From DASZIT01 sp963709665 (GTDB taxonomy: Bacteria; Actinomycetota; Acidimicrobiia; Acidimicrobiales; RAAP-2): DNA of 64,000 bases. Of the stretch, positions 23,101 through 30,277 are shown in pieces (the stretch's first letter is position 1; each line of letters begins with the position of its first letter). A model generated the notes under the pieces. It was not told the DNA's origin, searched no databases, and saw only the letters and a list, made by a program, of their open reading frames with translations. The DNA lies in NCBI GenBank assembly GCA_963709665.1, contig CAVPWU010000002.1:1674001-1738000 (forward strand), in the 5' to 3' direction. Both the position numbers and the translations under genes were made by a program.

Positions 23101-23915
23101 ACCACCCGGTACCGGTGGAAGCGGCCGTAGCACTTCAGGACGGCCAGGAGCTCGTGACGGCGCTGCAGGCCCTGGAGGGTCACCGGGGTGGTCTCCCGGG
23201 AGGGATCCCCCTGTGGGAGCAGTGGCTCGAGCGGACGTCCGCCGCCGGCCAGCACCTCGCGGTGGCGGACCCGGGCGGCGGGCGCCACGATGATCCGGGC
23301 CCCGGCGACCTGGGCGCGCCAGCACAGGTCGAGGTCCTCGCCCATGGCCACGATGTCGGGGTCGAAGCCACCGAGCTCCTCGAAGAGGTCGGCCCGGATC
23401 AGGGTGCACCCCCCCGGCGCCACGAAGACATCGCGCACCGCGTCGTGCTGGCCGTGGTCGATCTCGTGGGGCTGGACCCGGTCGACGACCGAGCCGGACT
23501 TGTCGACCGCCATGCCCACGTGGATCAGCTGGTCGGGGTCGTCCCACCCCACCACCTTGGGGGCCACGATCCCGGCGTTGGAGCGGAAGGCCTCCTCCAC
23601 CAGGAGGTGGACGGCGTCCGGGAAGGGGGCGATGTCGTCGTGGCAGAAGAGGAAGTAGGCGGCCCCGTCCACCATCGACCGGACCTGGTCGGAGACCGCC
23701 CCGTACCCGGCGCCCTCCTCGAGCCGGCGGACGTAGGCGGTGGGCAGCACCGCCGCCACCCGTCCGGTCAGGTCCTCGGAGCCGGCGTTGTCGAGCACCA
23801 GGACGGACAGCTCCGCATAGTCCTGAGATCCGAGCGAGGCCAACGTCTCCTCGAACCACGGACCGGGATCGTGGGCGACGACGACGGCGACAACCGGCGG
23901 GGCCAGTGTTTCCAT
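20160..23915 (-). CDS. GT2 glycosyltransferase fused to a large polytopic membrane domain
   Basis: A 1251-residue protein. Residues 1-320 are a GT-A family 2 transferase: VVAVVVAHDPGPWFEETLAS opening, nucleotide-sugar motif VLVLDNAGSEDL, metal-binding HDDIAPFPDA, and the acceptor-side signature FDPDIVAMGEDLDLCWRA. After an Ala-rich linker (about 365-425), about twelve membrane spans alternate with loops. One loop is a Gly/Ala-rich low-complexity stretch (about 600-640), and a long C-terminal extracytoplasmic part precedes a last span. The combination suggests glycosyl transfer on the cytoplasmic face coupled to export or further assembly. It opens the operon with the DUF5719-like gene and has a TAGCCT -10-like box 9 nt before its ATG. 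Confidence 0.85.
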   Translation of the reverse strand: METLAPPVVAVVVAHDPGPWFEETLASLGSQDYAELSVLVLDNAGSEDLTGRVAAVLPTAYVRRLEEGAGYGAVSDQVRSMVDGAAYFLFCHDDIAPFPDAVHLLVEEAFRSNAGIVAPKVVGWDDPDQLIHVGMAVDKSGSVVDRVQPHEIDHGQHDAVRDVFVAPGGCTLIRADLFEELGGFDPDIVAMGEDLDLCWRAQVAGARIIVAPAARVRHREVLAGGGRPLEPLLPQGDPSRETTPVTLQGLQRRHELLAVLKCYGRFHRYRVVPQIVLLNMGEYLVAVLAGNRPRARAVVHAWSWNFRRRATTRRLRKEVQAHRRLSDKEVRVLQLRGSARLSSYGRRVFQFGFHGAHADELQSAEAAEVAVAAAALADGPEADRLPGPELGTGDVPGAPVAAATPAPTSTSTSESRAGEGDVILAGTLLTRRGRVSGRVRLITWLVVAFVVVVGSRGLLTGSIASYSQFVPFPSWNATFSQFAAGWHPSGVGTTAPATPALAVAGVVGTVLLGAMGLTQKVLLFGCLPLGAWGMVRLVRPFGSQRASLVAGVAYLALPLPYDALALGRLGALAAYAGSPWVLGHLFRSTDMPPYGAGGRAMVRAGGAGGGGEAAGGGAAGGGGGGAGGVATPDGGEVTGAAGRRARTATPPGFSVPAGVVVTPADSPPSRVERRNRGRGRAGAISSGRVAPGRRWLAGHRTLRACVLLGVLEAVLVAFVPAAAVVVVVTGLAVAVASCVLGQWARAVRALWLSVGATVVAGVLCLPWLIGVLSAGRQAVDVLGVPTPASGAASWGTLLRFSVGPIGDSPLTWAFTLAAVLPLLLARGTRFRWATRCWSIALAFWFVAWIIGRGWLGPVAIDPLVLLAPAAAAVAMAIGLGIAAFEEDLRSAAFGWRQLATGAAVVALALGTLPTVVSAAPGRWGTPENDFAQTLAWMHSGASTGAFRVLWLGDPRSLNLGSWSAGDGLAYATSADGAPTATWLWNGASPGPAAQLESAVDQARAGRTDRLGSLLAPAGIRYVAELTAVAPVIPLVQSPAQYPVPADLTPALERQLDLDPVFNESGITVYQNTDWFPVRSAVTGTPAAVTAAAAIPTGGSGTLPASTTPPGQPVIPHAVAVLPGAPTQRSFEGAVPKGTVLSALAPAGRWTLATPSGTAPRSASFGWAAQYRVETGGAATLRFAGGVWGPLALVYQLLLWMAVAAVLVERRAFLRPWARSVRRRWRQRRIEPDPIPGLDGEPTGDLRDGEDG

Positions 23916-23924
23916 CAGGCCAAG

Positions 23925-23930
23925 AGGCTA
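23925..23930 (-). promoter_or_regulatory. Putative -10 element of the GT2/DUF5719 operon
   Basis: The minus strand reads TAGCCT, 9 nt (CTTGGCCTG), ATG. No ribosome binding site is present. Same spacing class as secA, manB, rmlB and metH. Confidence 0.5.
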
Positions 23931-24008
23931 CCGGTACGGGACCCGTCCGGCGGGAACCCCCTGGTCAGCCGCTCCCCGGGGACCGGGAACCCCTCAGGCC
24001 GGGGGTGC

Positions 24009-24037
24009 TTGCAACTGTTTATCATTATGGATACACT
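24009..24037 (+). promoter_or_regulatory. Consensus-type vegetative promoter in an A/T-rich patch
   Basis: TTGCAA (24009-24014), a 17-bp spacer, then TACACT (24032-24037) gives an almost ideal housekeeping sigma promoter, the only one in the window with a clear -35 box. The surrounding 45 bp are strikingly A/T-rich. Transcription would start near 24044, giving a 76-nt leader to the ATG at 24120. A repeated CTTGCA (24008 and 24036) flanks the spacer. Confidence 0.7.
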
Positions 24038-24119
24038 TGCATTCATCAGGAGTCGGCACCCAGCCGACCCGAGCCGGCCACCACCCCCGTGGCCCGCCGA
24101 TCACCGCAGGGAGAGCACC

Positions 24120-24512
24120 ATGCCAGACATCAAGATCCCCGAGTTCAGCACCGACCTCAGCAAGGCGGCCCGTGATCTGGCCGACGTGGCCCGGGACGCC
24201 ACCTACGTGGTCATCGGCGCTGGCGTCCTCGGCGTCCAGAAGGCGCAGGTCCAGCGCCAGGAGCTGCGGAAGCGGCTCGCCGACCCCAGGTCCAGCGTCG
24301 AGCTGAGGCTGGCCGACGCCAAGGCCGACCTCCAGCAGGTCGTCCAGACCTTCGACGCCCGGATCGAGGAGTTCATCCAGCGCATCGAGGCCGCCTTCGC
24401 CCCGGTCGAGGACCGGCTGCCCACCCAGGCCCGTGACCTGGCCAAGCAGGCGCACGTCCAGGCCAAGGAGGCCCGCGACCAGGTCCGGAGCCGGGTGATC
24501 CCGACCGCCTGA
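24120..24512 (+). CDS. Small amphipathic-helix protein, phasin/HbhA-like in style
   Basis: A 130-residue protein, almost entirely predicted helix, rich in Ala, Lys, Arg, Asp and Gln with few aromatic residues. A moderately hydrophobic segment (TYVVIGAGVLGVQKAQ, about 35-50) is followed by long charged amphipathic helices (VELRLADAKADLQQVVQTFD and TQARDLAKQAHVQAKEARDQ). This pattern recalls phasins, apolipoprotein-like proteins and the mycobacterial adhesin HbhA, but it lacks HbhA's Lys/Ala/Pro tail, so no name is given. It is monocistronic, with a strong consensus promoter and a strong terminator, so it is probably abundant. The start is ATG 24120 after GGGAGAGCACC. Confidence 0.8.
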   Translation: MPDIKIPEFSTDLSKAARDLADVARDATYVVIGAGVLGVQKAQVQRQELRKRLADPRSSVELRLADAKADLQQVVQTFDARIEEFIQRIEAAFAPVEDRLPTQARDLAKQAHVQAKEARDQVRSRVIPTA

Positions 24513-24614
24513 CCACCCCTGTGGCGTCAGCCGGCCCCTCCCTCGAGGCCGGCGGCGACCAGGTCGACCCTCCGTGGGTCGGCCACCACCGGTCGGAACC
24601 CCCGCCGGACGATG

Positions 24615-24646
24615 GAAGAACGGTCCGCCCGGGCGGGCCGTTCTTC
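24615..24646. terminator. Strong bidirectional hairpin between convergent genes
   Basis: GAAGAACGGTCCGCCC (24615-24630) pairs with GGGCGGGCCGTTCTTC (24631-24646), with one mismatch that can form G:U on one strand. The ends (GAAGAA and TTCTTC) supply short pyrimidine tails. It lies between the helical-protein gene (+) and the reductase gene (-). Confidence 0.75.
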
Positions 24647-24685
24647 GCGTGCCGGGGACTCCGGGGGCGGAGCCCCGGCCGGGAC

Positions 24686-25585
24686 TCAGCCGGTCCGGTC
24701 CCGCCAGTACTCGAGCACGTCGGCCAGGGTCTGCTGGAGCGGGATCTCCGGCTTCCAGCTGGTCACGCCCTGCAGTCGGGACGGGTCGCCCCGGAGCTCG
24801 GGCACCTCCACCGGGCGGACCAGGTCGGGGTCGACCTCGAGGGCGAGGGACGCCCCGGCCAGAGCCAGCAGGGAGTCGGCGATCTCCTGGATGGGGACGT
24901 CGTGGCCGGAGCAGACGTTGTAGATGGTGCCCGGGTTGCCCGACTCGATGAGCAGCCGGTAGGCGCGGACCACGTCGCGGACATCGGTGAAGTCCCGCCG
25001 GGCGGAGAGGTTGCCGACCGGGATGGAGGTGGCGCCGGCCCGGTCGGCCTCCACGATCCGCTTGGCCAGGGCGGGCACCGCGAAGTTGGGCGTCTGCCCG
25101 GGCCCGATGTGGTTGAACGGACGCACGGTGATGGCGTGCTGGCCATGGCCCCGCACCGCCTGGTCGACCAGCGCCTCGGCGGCCAGCTTGCTGGCGGCGT
25201 ACGGGGTCAGCGGCGCCGTCGGCGAGTCCTCCCGCAGTGGGAGCCGGGAGGGATCGGTGACCACGCCGTAGACCTCCGCCGAGCTGGTGACGAGGACCCG
25301 GGGGTCGGACCCGCACTGCCGGGCGGCGGCCAGCAGGACGGCGGTCCCCATGACGTTGACCTGGAGGACCTTGAGTGGCTCGTCCCACGACTTCCCGACG
25401 TGGGTCATGGCCGCCAGGTGGTAGATGGCGTCGGGAGCCGCATCGGTCAGGGCGGCCAGCAGGGCCACCGGGTCGGTGACGTCGACCTCCACGTCGATGA
25501 CGGTGACCTCGTCACCCAACTCACGGAGATGGGCGGCCAGCCACTGGCCCACAAAGCCTCGACCGCCGGTGATGAGGGAGCGCAC
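24686..25585 (-). CDS. rmd: NAD-dependent epimerase/reductase, GDP-4-keto-6-deoxy-D-mannose reductase type
   Basis: Extended short-chain dehydrogenase of 299 residues. The Rossmann motif is TGGRGFVGQWL (residues 6-16), the catalytic Ser is in VTSSAEVYG, and the YxxxK pair is YAASK. The segments HLAAMTHVGKSWDEP and SARRDFTDVRDVVRAY match Rmd proteins, which reduce GDP-4-keto-6-deoxymannose to GDP-rhamnose; some relatives use other GDP-sugars. The partner dehydratase gmd is not in the window. It is the last gene after three glycosyltransferases on the same strand. The start is GTG 25585. The exact substrate is uncertain; the fold and family are not. Confidence 0.8.
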   Translation of the reverse strand: MRSLITGGRGFVGQWLAAHLRELGDEVTVIDVEVDVTDPVALLAALTDAAPDAIYHLAAMTHVGKSWDEPLKVLQVNVMGTAVLLAAARQCGSDPRVLVTSSAEVYGVVTDPSRLPLREDSPTAPLTPYAASKLAAEALVDQAVRGHGQHAITVRPFNHIGPGQTPNFAVPALAKRIVEADRAGATSIPVGNLSARRDFTDVRDVVRAYRLLIESGNPGTIYNVCSGHDVPIQEIADSLLALAGASLALEVDPDLVRPVEVPELRGDPSRLQGVTSWKPEIPLQQTLADVLEYWRDRTG

Positions 25586-25647
25586 GCTGGGTCACCCTAC
25601 CGGGTCCGTCGGCCGGCGCCGAACGCGCCCGGCCGGCCGCCGGGTCG

Positions 25648-26892
25648 TCAGCGACCAGGAGCCAGGTCGACCGCCAGGCGGTAGGCCTCGAGGTGGCGAT
25701 CGGCGCTGGCGGCCCAGGTGTGGCGGGTGGCGATGGCGAGCCCCTCCTCCCGGAGTCCGGGGCCGGGGCCCTCGCCGGCCAGGACGGCGTCCAGCGCTCC
25801 GGCCAGGGCGTCGACGTCCCCGGGGGGCACCAGGCGCGCAGCCGGTCCGGCCACCTCCTCCATGGCCGAGCCGGTGGTGGTGACCAGCGGCACCCCGCAG
25901 GCCAACGCCTCCAGGGCCGGGAGCCCGAACCCCTCGTAGAGGGCCGGGTAGACGGCGGCCACCGCCCCCCGGAGCAGGGCGGGCACCGTGGCGTCGGGCA
26001 CGTACCCGGTCCGGACCACCCGCTCGACCACCCCCGAGCCGGCGATGGCGGCGGTCACCGCCTCCGCGCCCCAACCGGCCCCGCCCGCCAGGACCAGCAG
26101 TGCCTCCGGATGGCGGTCGGCCACCGAGGCGAACGACCGGACCAGGGTGGGGACGTCCTTCCGGGGCTCGAGGGTGCCGACGAACACCAGGTAGGGACGA
26201 CCCGACCCCAGCCGAGGATCCACCGCGGCGATCCGGTCGGCGTCGGAGCCCGCCTCCGGCTCGGTGGGCCCGAACCGGCCGGTGTCCACCCCGTGGTGGG
26301 CCACCACCACCGGCGCCTCCACCGTGCACCAGCGGGCCAGTTGGTCCGCCGTCGCCTGGCTCGGGCAGACCACCACCGAGGCCCGGCGGGCCGCCACCCG
26401 GATCGCCCGGCGGAAGAGGAGGACCTTGGACCGCTCGTGCCACTCGGGAGCCTCGAAGAAGCTCAGGTCGTGGACGGTGACCACCTTCGGGAGCCGGGCG
26501 CGCTCGGGCATGGTGTAGTGCGGTCCGTGGTGCACGTCCACCGACCGGTGCCGCAGGAGCGACGGGAGGCCGACCTGCTCCCAGGCCAGTCGGAGGGGCC
26601 GTCGCCCCGGGGCCACCGCCGCCAGCCCGGCACCGGGCGCCAGCTGGCTCCACCGGAGGCGGTCGTCGGACCGCGCCACCACCACCAGGTCCACCTCCGG
26701 CCGTGAGGCCAGCTCCCGGGCCAGCTCCCGGGTGTACTGGCCGGCCCCCACCGGGTCGACCGGCACGGCGGTGACGTCCAGGGAGAGCCGGAGCGGCGCA
26801 CCACCGGCACCACCGGCACCACCGGCACCACCGGGACCACCGGCACCACCGGGACCACCGGGACGCTCGCCCGCCGGACCGTCAACGGCCAC
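25648..26892 (-). CDS. GT4-family glycosyltransferase (third of a tandem set)
   Basis: Retaining GT-B glycosyltransferase of 414 residues. The N-terminal fold opens LRLSLDVTAVPVDPVGAGQY, followed by VVTVHDLSFFEAPEWH. The donor domain has LVFVGTLEPRKDVPTLVRSF and the E-x7-E motif EGFGLPALEALACGVPLV. GTG 26892 is chosen as start because GGGAGGG lies 5 nt before it; the frame is open for 45 bp more. The N-terminus carries a Gly/Ala/Pro repeat encoded by seven 9-bp units, so its length may vary between strains. The start lies within the end of the upstream glycosyltransferase gene. Donor and acceptor are unknown. Confidence 0.88.
   Translation of the reverse strand: MAVDGPAGERPGGPGGAGGPGGAGGAGGAGGAPLRLSLDVTAVPVDPVGAGQYTRELARELASRPEVDLVVVARSDDRLRWSQLAPGAGLAAVAPGRRPLRLAWEQVGLPSLLRHRSVDVHHGPHYTMPERARLPKVVTVHDLSFFEAPEWHERSKVLLFRRAIRVAARRASVVVCPSQATADQLARWCTVEAPVVVAHHGVDTGRFGPTEPEAGSDADRIAAVDPRLGSGRPYLVFVGTLEPRKDVPTLVRSFASVADRHPEALLVLAGGAGWGAEAVTAAIAGSGVVERVVRTGYVPDATVPALLRGAVAAVYPALYEGFGLPALEALACGVPLVTTTGSAMEEVAGPAARLVPPGDVDALAGALDAVLAGEGPGPGLREEGLAIATRHTWAASADRHLEAYRLAVDLAPGR
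26799..26861. repeat. Seven tandem 9-bp units in a glycosyltransferase N-terminus
   Basis: Units of form [C/G]ACCACCGG at 26799, 26808, 26817, 26826, 26835, 26844 and 26853. On the coding (minus) strand each gives a Gly-Gly-Ala/Pro tripeptide. In-frame copy number change would lengthen or shorten the linker without breaking the gene. Confidence 0.85.
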
Positions 26893-28063
26893 GGCGGCCC
26901 TCCCGAAGGTCGGCGGCCTGGCGCCACACGTCGACATGCCGTCCGGCGATCGACGTCCATCGGAAGTCGGCCACCCGGCGTTGGCCGGCCTCTTGGAGTC
27001 GCTCCCGGACCGCCGGGTCGGTGGCCACGGTCAACAGTCCTTCGGCGATGGCGTCGGTATCGCGGGGATCAACCTCGAACGCGGCGTCCCCGGTGCTGGG
27101 GAGCGGGCTGGCCACCACGGGCGCCCCGAGGACCATGGCCTCCACCGGGGGTAGCCCGAATCCCTCGATCAGTGGGACGTAGGCCAGCAGCCGTGCCATG
27201 GAGTAGAGCGCCGAGAGCTCGCCCGGCGTCACCATCCCGGCCAGGACCACGCCGGGGGACGGAGGGAGCCGCTCGCCCCACCCGGCGGGACCCACCACCA
27301 CCAACGGCCACGGCTCGGGGAGGGAGTCCCGGATCTTGCCGAAGGCCTCGGTGAGCCGGACCAGGTTCTTGCGGGGCTCCAGCGTGCCCACGCTCAGCAG
27401 GAACGGACGGTCGCCGACGCCGAGCCGGGCCAGGAGGGCCGCCCCCGCCTGGAGGTCGGGCGGGGGAAGGTGGTCGCCCCCCATGGGGATGACGGTGATC
27501 GCCTCGGAGGGGGCGCCGGCATCGTGGAGGTCGGCCGCCACCACGTCGGCCGGGACGATGAACCGATCGGCCCGGCGCAGCAGCCGCTGCAGGGCCGCCT
27601 CGTGCCAGTTTCGGCCCCGACGGGGGTAGGCCTCGGGGAGCCGGCGCCACAGCAGGTCGTGGACCGTCGAGACCAGGATCGCCTCGCCCGGCTCCAGGGT
27701 GGCCATGGACACCGCCTGCACCACGTCGAACCCCGACGGCGCCCGGATCAGGCCACGGTCCCAGGCCCGAGTGAGGGCCGGTCCCGGGAGCGACGAGGAG
27801 CGCACCGGGAGTCCGAACTCGGCGAGCGGGTCGGTCCCGCCCTCCTGCTGCGGGGGCCGGCTGGCCAGCAGTTCGATGTCCGGGCGGTACTCGGGGTCGA
27901 GCGCCGCCAGACCCTGGAGGAGGCCGCGGGCGTAGGTCCCGATGCCGCCAGGCGTCGACCGGCGGAGCTGCTCCACCACCATCAACACCTTGGGCAGCTC
28001 CCGGTCGGGTCGCGACGACCGGGCGGAGCCGCTGGCGCCGGTCGCTCCGGCGGCGCCGCTCAC
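26882..28063 (-). CDS. GT4-family glycosyltransferase (second of a tandem set)
   Basis: GT-B transferase of 393 residues. It shows the N-terminal VLMVVEQLRRSTPGGIGTYARG with the glycine-rich acceptor loop, VSTVHDLLWRRLPEAYP, LLSVGTLEPRKNLVRLTEAF and the E-x7-E motif EGFGLPPVEAMVLGAPVVAS. The start is set at GTG 28063, which overlaps the stop of the upstream gene as GTGA; the frame is open further upstream but reads as Arg/Pro-rich noise. It is most similar in architecture to its two neighbours, so the trio probably arose by duplication and builds consecutive linkages of one glycan. Confidence 0.88.
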   Translation of the reverse strand: MSGAAGATGASGSARSSRPDRELPKVLMVVEQLRRSTPGGIGTYARGLLQGLAALDPEYRPDIELLASRPPQQEGGTDPLAEFGLPVRSSSLPGPALTRAWDRGLIRAPSGFDVVQAVSMATLEPGEAILVSTVHDLLWRRLPEAYPRRGRNWHEAALQRLLRRADRFIVPADVVAADLHDAGAPSEAITVIPMGGDHLPPPDLQAGAALLARLGVGDRPFLLSVGTLEPRKNLVRLTEAFGKIRDSLPEPWPLVVVGPAGWGERLPPSPGVVLAGMVTPGELSALYSMARLLAYVPLIEGFGLPPVEAMVLGAPVVASPLPSTGDAAFEVDPRDTDAIAEGLLTVATDPAVRERLQEAGQRRVADFRWTSIAGRHVDVWRQAADLREGRRGR

Positions 28064-29265
28064 CGTCCGCCACCCCGGCCGCCGTGGTCGTCCCGGGCGG
28101 CCCGGTAGAGGTCGGCGAGGCCCTCGGCGCACGCCGCCCAGCTGTAACTGGCGGTCCGGCGATGGCCCCGGGCGATCAGCGCCTCGACCTCAGGGCCACC
28201 GTCCAGGAGGTCGGAGAGGGCCTGGGCGAGGGCGTCCTCGTCGCCTCCGGGGACCAGGCGGGCGCCGTCGCCCGAGATCTCCGGGATCGCCCCGACATCG
28301 GTGGCCACCACCGGCACGCCGGCCGCCATGGCCTGGAGCGGCGGGAACCCGAATCCCTCGTAGACCGACGGGTAGGCCACCACCGCCGCCCGGCGGAGGG
28401 TGAGCACCACCTCCTCGGCGGTGAGGTAGCCGGGACGGACGATCCGGCCCCGGGCCGATGAGCGGTCGATGGCCTCCTGGAGGCTGACGGCGCCCCAGCC
28501 GTCCGGGCCCACCAGCACCAGCGCCACGTCCGGATGGGCGGAGGCGATGGCGGTGAAGGCCCGGACCAGGGCCGGGTAGTCCTTGCGGGGCTCGACGGTC
28601 CCGACGGCCAGCAGGTAGCGCGAGGTCCCGGCCGGGAGGTCGAAGGGGAGGGGCATGGTCGCCACGTCACCGGCCAGCTCGAGCTGGGGCGGGACCCCGA
28701 GATGGACCGCCCGCACCCGCTCGGCGGGGATGTCGAAGGTGGCGACCACCTCGGCGGCCACGAACTCGGACGGGGTGTGCACCCAGGCCCCCTCGGCCAC
28801 CGCCCGACGGATGAGGGCGGGGAACCGGAGGGTGGCGGTGTCGCACAGCTCCGGGAACCGGGTGATGGTCAGGTCGTGGACGGTGACCACCCGGGCCGCC
28901 CGACGGGTGGGGGGTACCACGTAGTTGGTACCGTGGATCACCTGCTGCGGACCGACGAACCACTCCAGTGGCGGCGTCGACACCCTCGACCAGGTCATGT
29001 GGAGGGGGCGGGCCGGCATGGCCCGCTGCCATGTGTCCACCCCGGCCGGCACCAGGTCGGGGACGGCCTGCCGGCGGCGCCAGCTGATGGCGAAGGCCGA
29101 GACGTCGACGGCGTCGAGGGCGGCCAGCCCGCCCAGCGCCCCGGCCACGAACGCCCCCACCCCGGTGGGACGTCCCAGCAGTGGCGTGGCGTCGAGGGCA
29201 ACCGACAGCCGGCCGGGGTCGGCGGTCGCAGATCGCTCCGGCGGCACCCGGGAAGCCTTGCACAT
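28060..29265 (-). CDS. GT4-family glycosyltransferase (first of a tandem set)
   Basis: GT-B transferase of 401 residues. It shows LSVALDATPLLGRPTGVGAF, VVTVHDLTITRFPELC, LLAVGTVEPRKDYPALVRAF and the donor motif EGFGFPPLQAMAAGVPVVAT; in the usual E-x7-E the second Glu is replaced by Gln (EGFGFPPLQ). The start is ATG 29265 (MCKASRVPPERS); the frame continues far upstream but would overlap the divergent cofD gene and is not protein-like. Only about 50 bp separate it from the divergent mini-ORF/cofD start, so the two promoters overlap. Confidence 0.87.
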   Translation of the reverse strand: MCKASRVPPERSATADPGRLSVALDATPLLGRPTGVGAFVAGALGGLAALDAVDVSAFAISWRRRQAVPDLVPAGVDTWQRAMPARPLHMTWSRVSTPPLEWFVGPQQVIHGTNYVVPPTRRAARVVTVHDLTITRFPELCDTATLRFPALIRRAVAEGAWVHTPSEFVAAEVVATFDIPAERVRAVHLGVPPQLELAGDVATMPLPFDLPAGTSRYLLAVGTVEPRKDYPALVRAFTAIASAHPDVALVLVGPDGWGAVSLQEAIDRSSARGRIVRPGYLTAEEVVLTLRRAAVVAYPSVYEGFGFPPLQAMAAGVPVVATDVGAIPEISGDGARLVPGGDEDALAQALSDLLDGGPEVEALIARGHRRTASYSWAACAEGLADLYRAARDDHGGRGGGR

Positions 29266-29301
29266 CCCCGTGAGGGCGCCCGAACACCGACGTCGGACGG
29301 G

Positions 29302-29307
29302 TAGCCT
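29302..29307 (+). promoter_or_regulatory. Putative -10 element of the cofD operon
   Basis: TAGCCT lies 8 nt before the ATG of a 12-codon open frame whose stop overlaps the cofD start. The complementary strand reads GGCTACCC here, so the divergent glycosyltransferase promoter may share this spot. Confidence 0.45.
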
Positions 29308-29315
29308 GCCTGCCC

Positions 29316-29354
29316 ATGCCCGCATCGTCCCGACCCCCGGTGGGGCCCGCATGA
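29316..29354 (+). CDS. Leader mini-ORF (MPASSRPPVGPA) coupled to cofD
   Basis: A 12-residue open frame starts 8 nt after a -10-like TAGCCT, so it could be read from a leaderless mRNA. Its TGA overlaps the cofD ATG as ATGA. cofD itself has no convincing ribosome binding site (the preceding bases are CCCCCGGTGGGGCCCGC). The simplest reading is that ribosomes load on the mini-ORF and reinitiate at cofD. Alternatively, cofD starts by itself and the mini-ORF is accidental. Confidence 0.4.
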   Translation: MPASSRPPVGPA

Positions 29355-30277
29355 TCACCGCCCTGGCCGGCGGCGTGGGCGCCGCCCGGATGCTGTCCGG
29401 CCTCCGGGCCGAGGTGCCGGCCGGCCAGATCACCGCAGTGGTCAACACCGGCGACGACATGGTCCTCCATGGGTTGCACATCTCCCCCGACCTGGACACC
29501 GTCATGTACACCCTGGCCGGGGCCATCAACCCCGAGACCGGCTGGGGACTGGCCGGCGAGACCTGGCAGGTCATGGAGTCGCTGGGCCGACTGGGCGGTG
29601 TCACCTGGTTCAACCTCGGCGACAAGGACCTGGCCACCCACTGCTACCGGACCCAGCGGCTCGCCGAGGGGGCCAGCCTCACCGAGGTAACCGCCGAGCT
29701 CTACGCCTCCTTCGGCGTGGACGTCCGGGCCCTCCCGGTGACCGACCACGCCCTGCGCACCCGGCTCCAGCTGCTCGACGGACCGGAGGTGGCGTTCCAG
29801 GAGTACTTCGTCCACCGGCGCCACGACGTGGCGGTCTCGGCGGTGCGCTTCGAGGGCGCCGACGGCGCCCGGCCCGCCCCCGGCGTGCTGGAGGCGCTGA
29901 CCGGGGCCGAGACGGTGGTGGTCTGCCCCTCCAACCCGGTGGTGTCGATCGGTCCCCTCCTGGCCGTCCCCGGGGTGCTCGAGGCCCTGGTGGCCCGGCG
30001 CCGGGACATCGTGGGGGTCTCCCCGATCATCGCCGGGGCGGCACTGAAGGGTCCGGCCGACCGGCTCCTCGCCGAGCTGGGTTTCGAGCCGTCGGTGGTC
30101 GGGGTGGCCCGGTGGTACGCCCCGTGGGTCGGCACCCTGGTCATCGACCGGGCCGACGCCGACCTGGCCGGGGCGGTGGAGGCCGAGGGGGTCCGGTGCG
30201 TGGTCACCGACACCGTCATGGCCACCCCGGAACGGTCGGCGGCACTGGCCCGGACCGTGCTGGACTCCCGTGGCTGA
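29351..30277 (+). CDS. cofD: 2-phospho-L-lactate (or enolpyruvyl) transferase CofD/FbiA
   Basis: Transfers the lactyl- or enolpyruvyl-phosphate moiety to the deazaflavin FO to make (dehydro-)F420-0. It has 308 residues. Family features: the opening MITALAGGVGAARMLSGL nucleotide-binding loop, NTGDDMVLHGLHISPDLDTV, NLGDKDLATHCYR, and VVCPSNPVVSIGPLLAVPGV. It is followed, with an 8-bp overlap, by the F420 ligase gene, the arrangement of mycobacterial fbiA-fbiB. Start ATG 29351 is fixed by the glycine-rich N-terminus. No ribosome binding site is obvious; a leader mini-ORF may drive translation. Confidence 0.93.
   Translation: MITALAGGVGAARMLSGLRAEVPAGQITAVVNTGDDMVLHGLHISPDLDTVMYTLAGAINPETGWGLAGETWQVMESLGRLGGVTWFNLGDKDLATHCYRTQRLAEGASLTEVTAELYASFGVDVRALPVTDHALRTRLQLLDGPEVAFQEYFVHRRHDVAVSAVRFEGADGARPAPGVLEALTGAETVVVCPSNPVVSIGPLLAVPGVLEALVARRRDIVGVSPIIAGAALKGPADRLLAELGFEPSVVGVARWYAPWVGTLVIDRADADLAGAVEAEGVRCVVTDTVMATPERSAALARTVLDSRG

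Noticed and set aside
20568..24512. Open frame of 1314 codons on the plus strand opposite the GT2 fusion gene
   Set aside because: Only the last 130 codons (from 24120) look like protein and have a promoter; the rest is antisense of a real gene.
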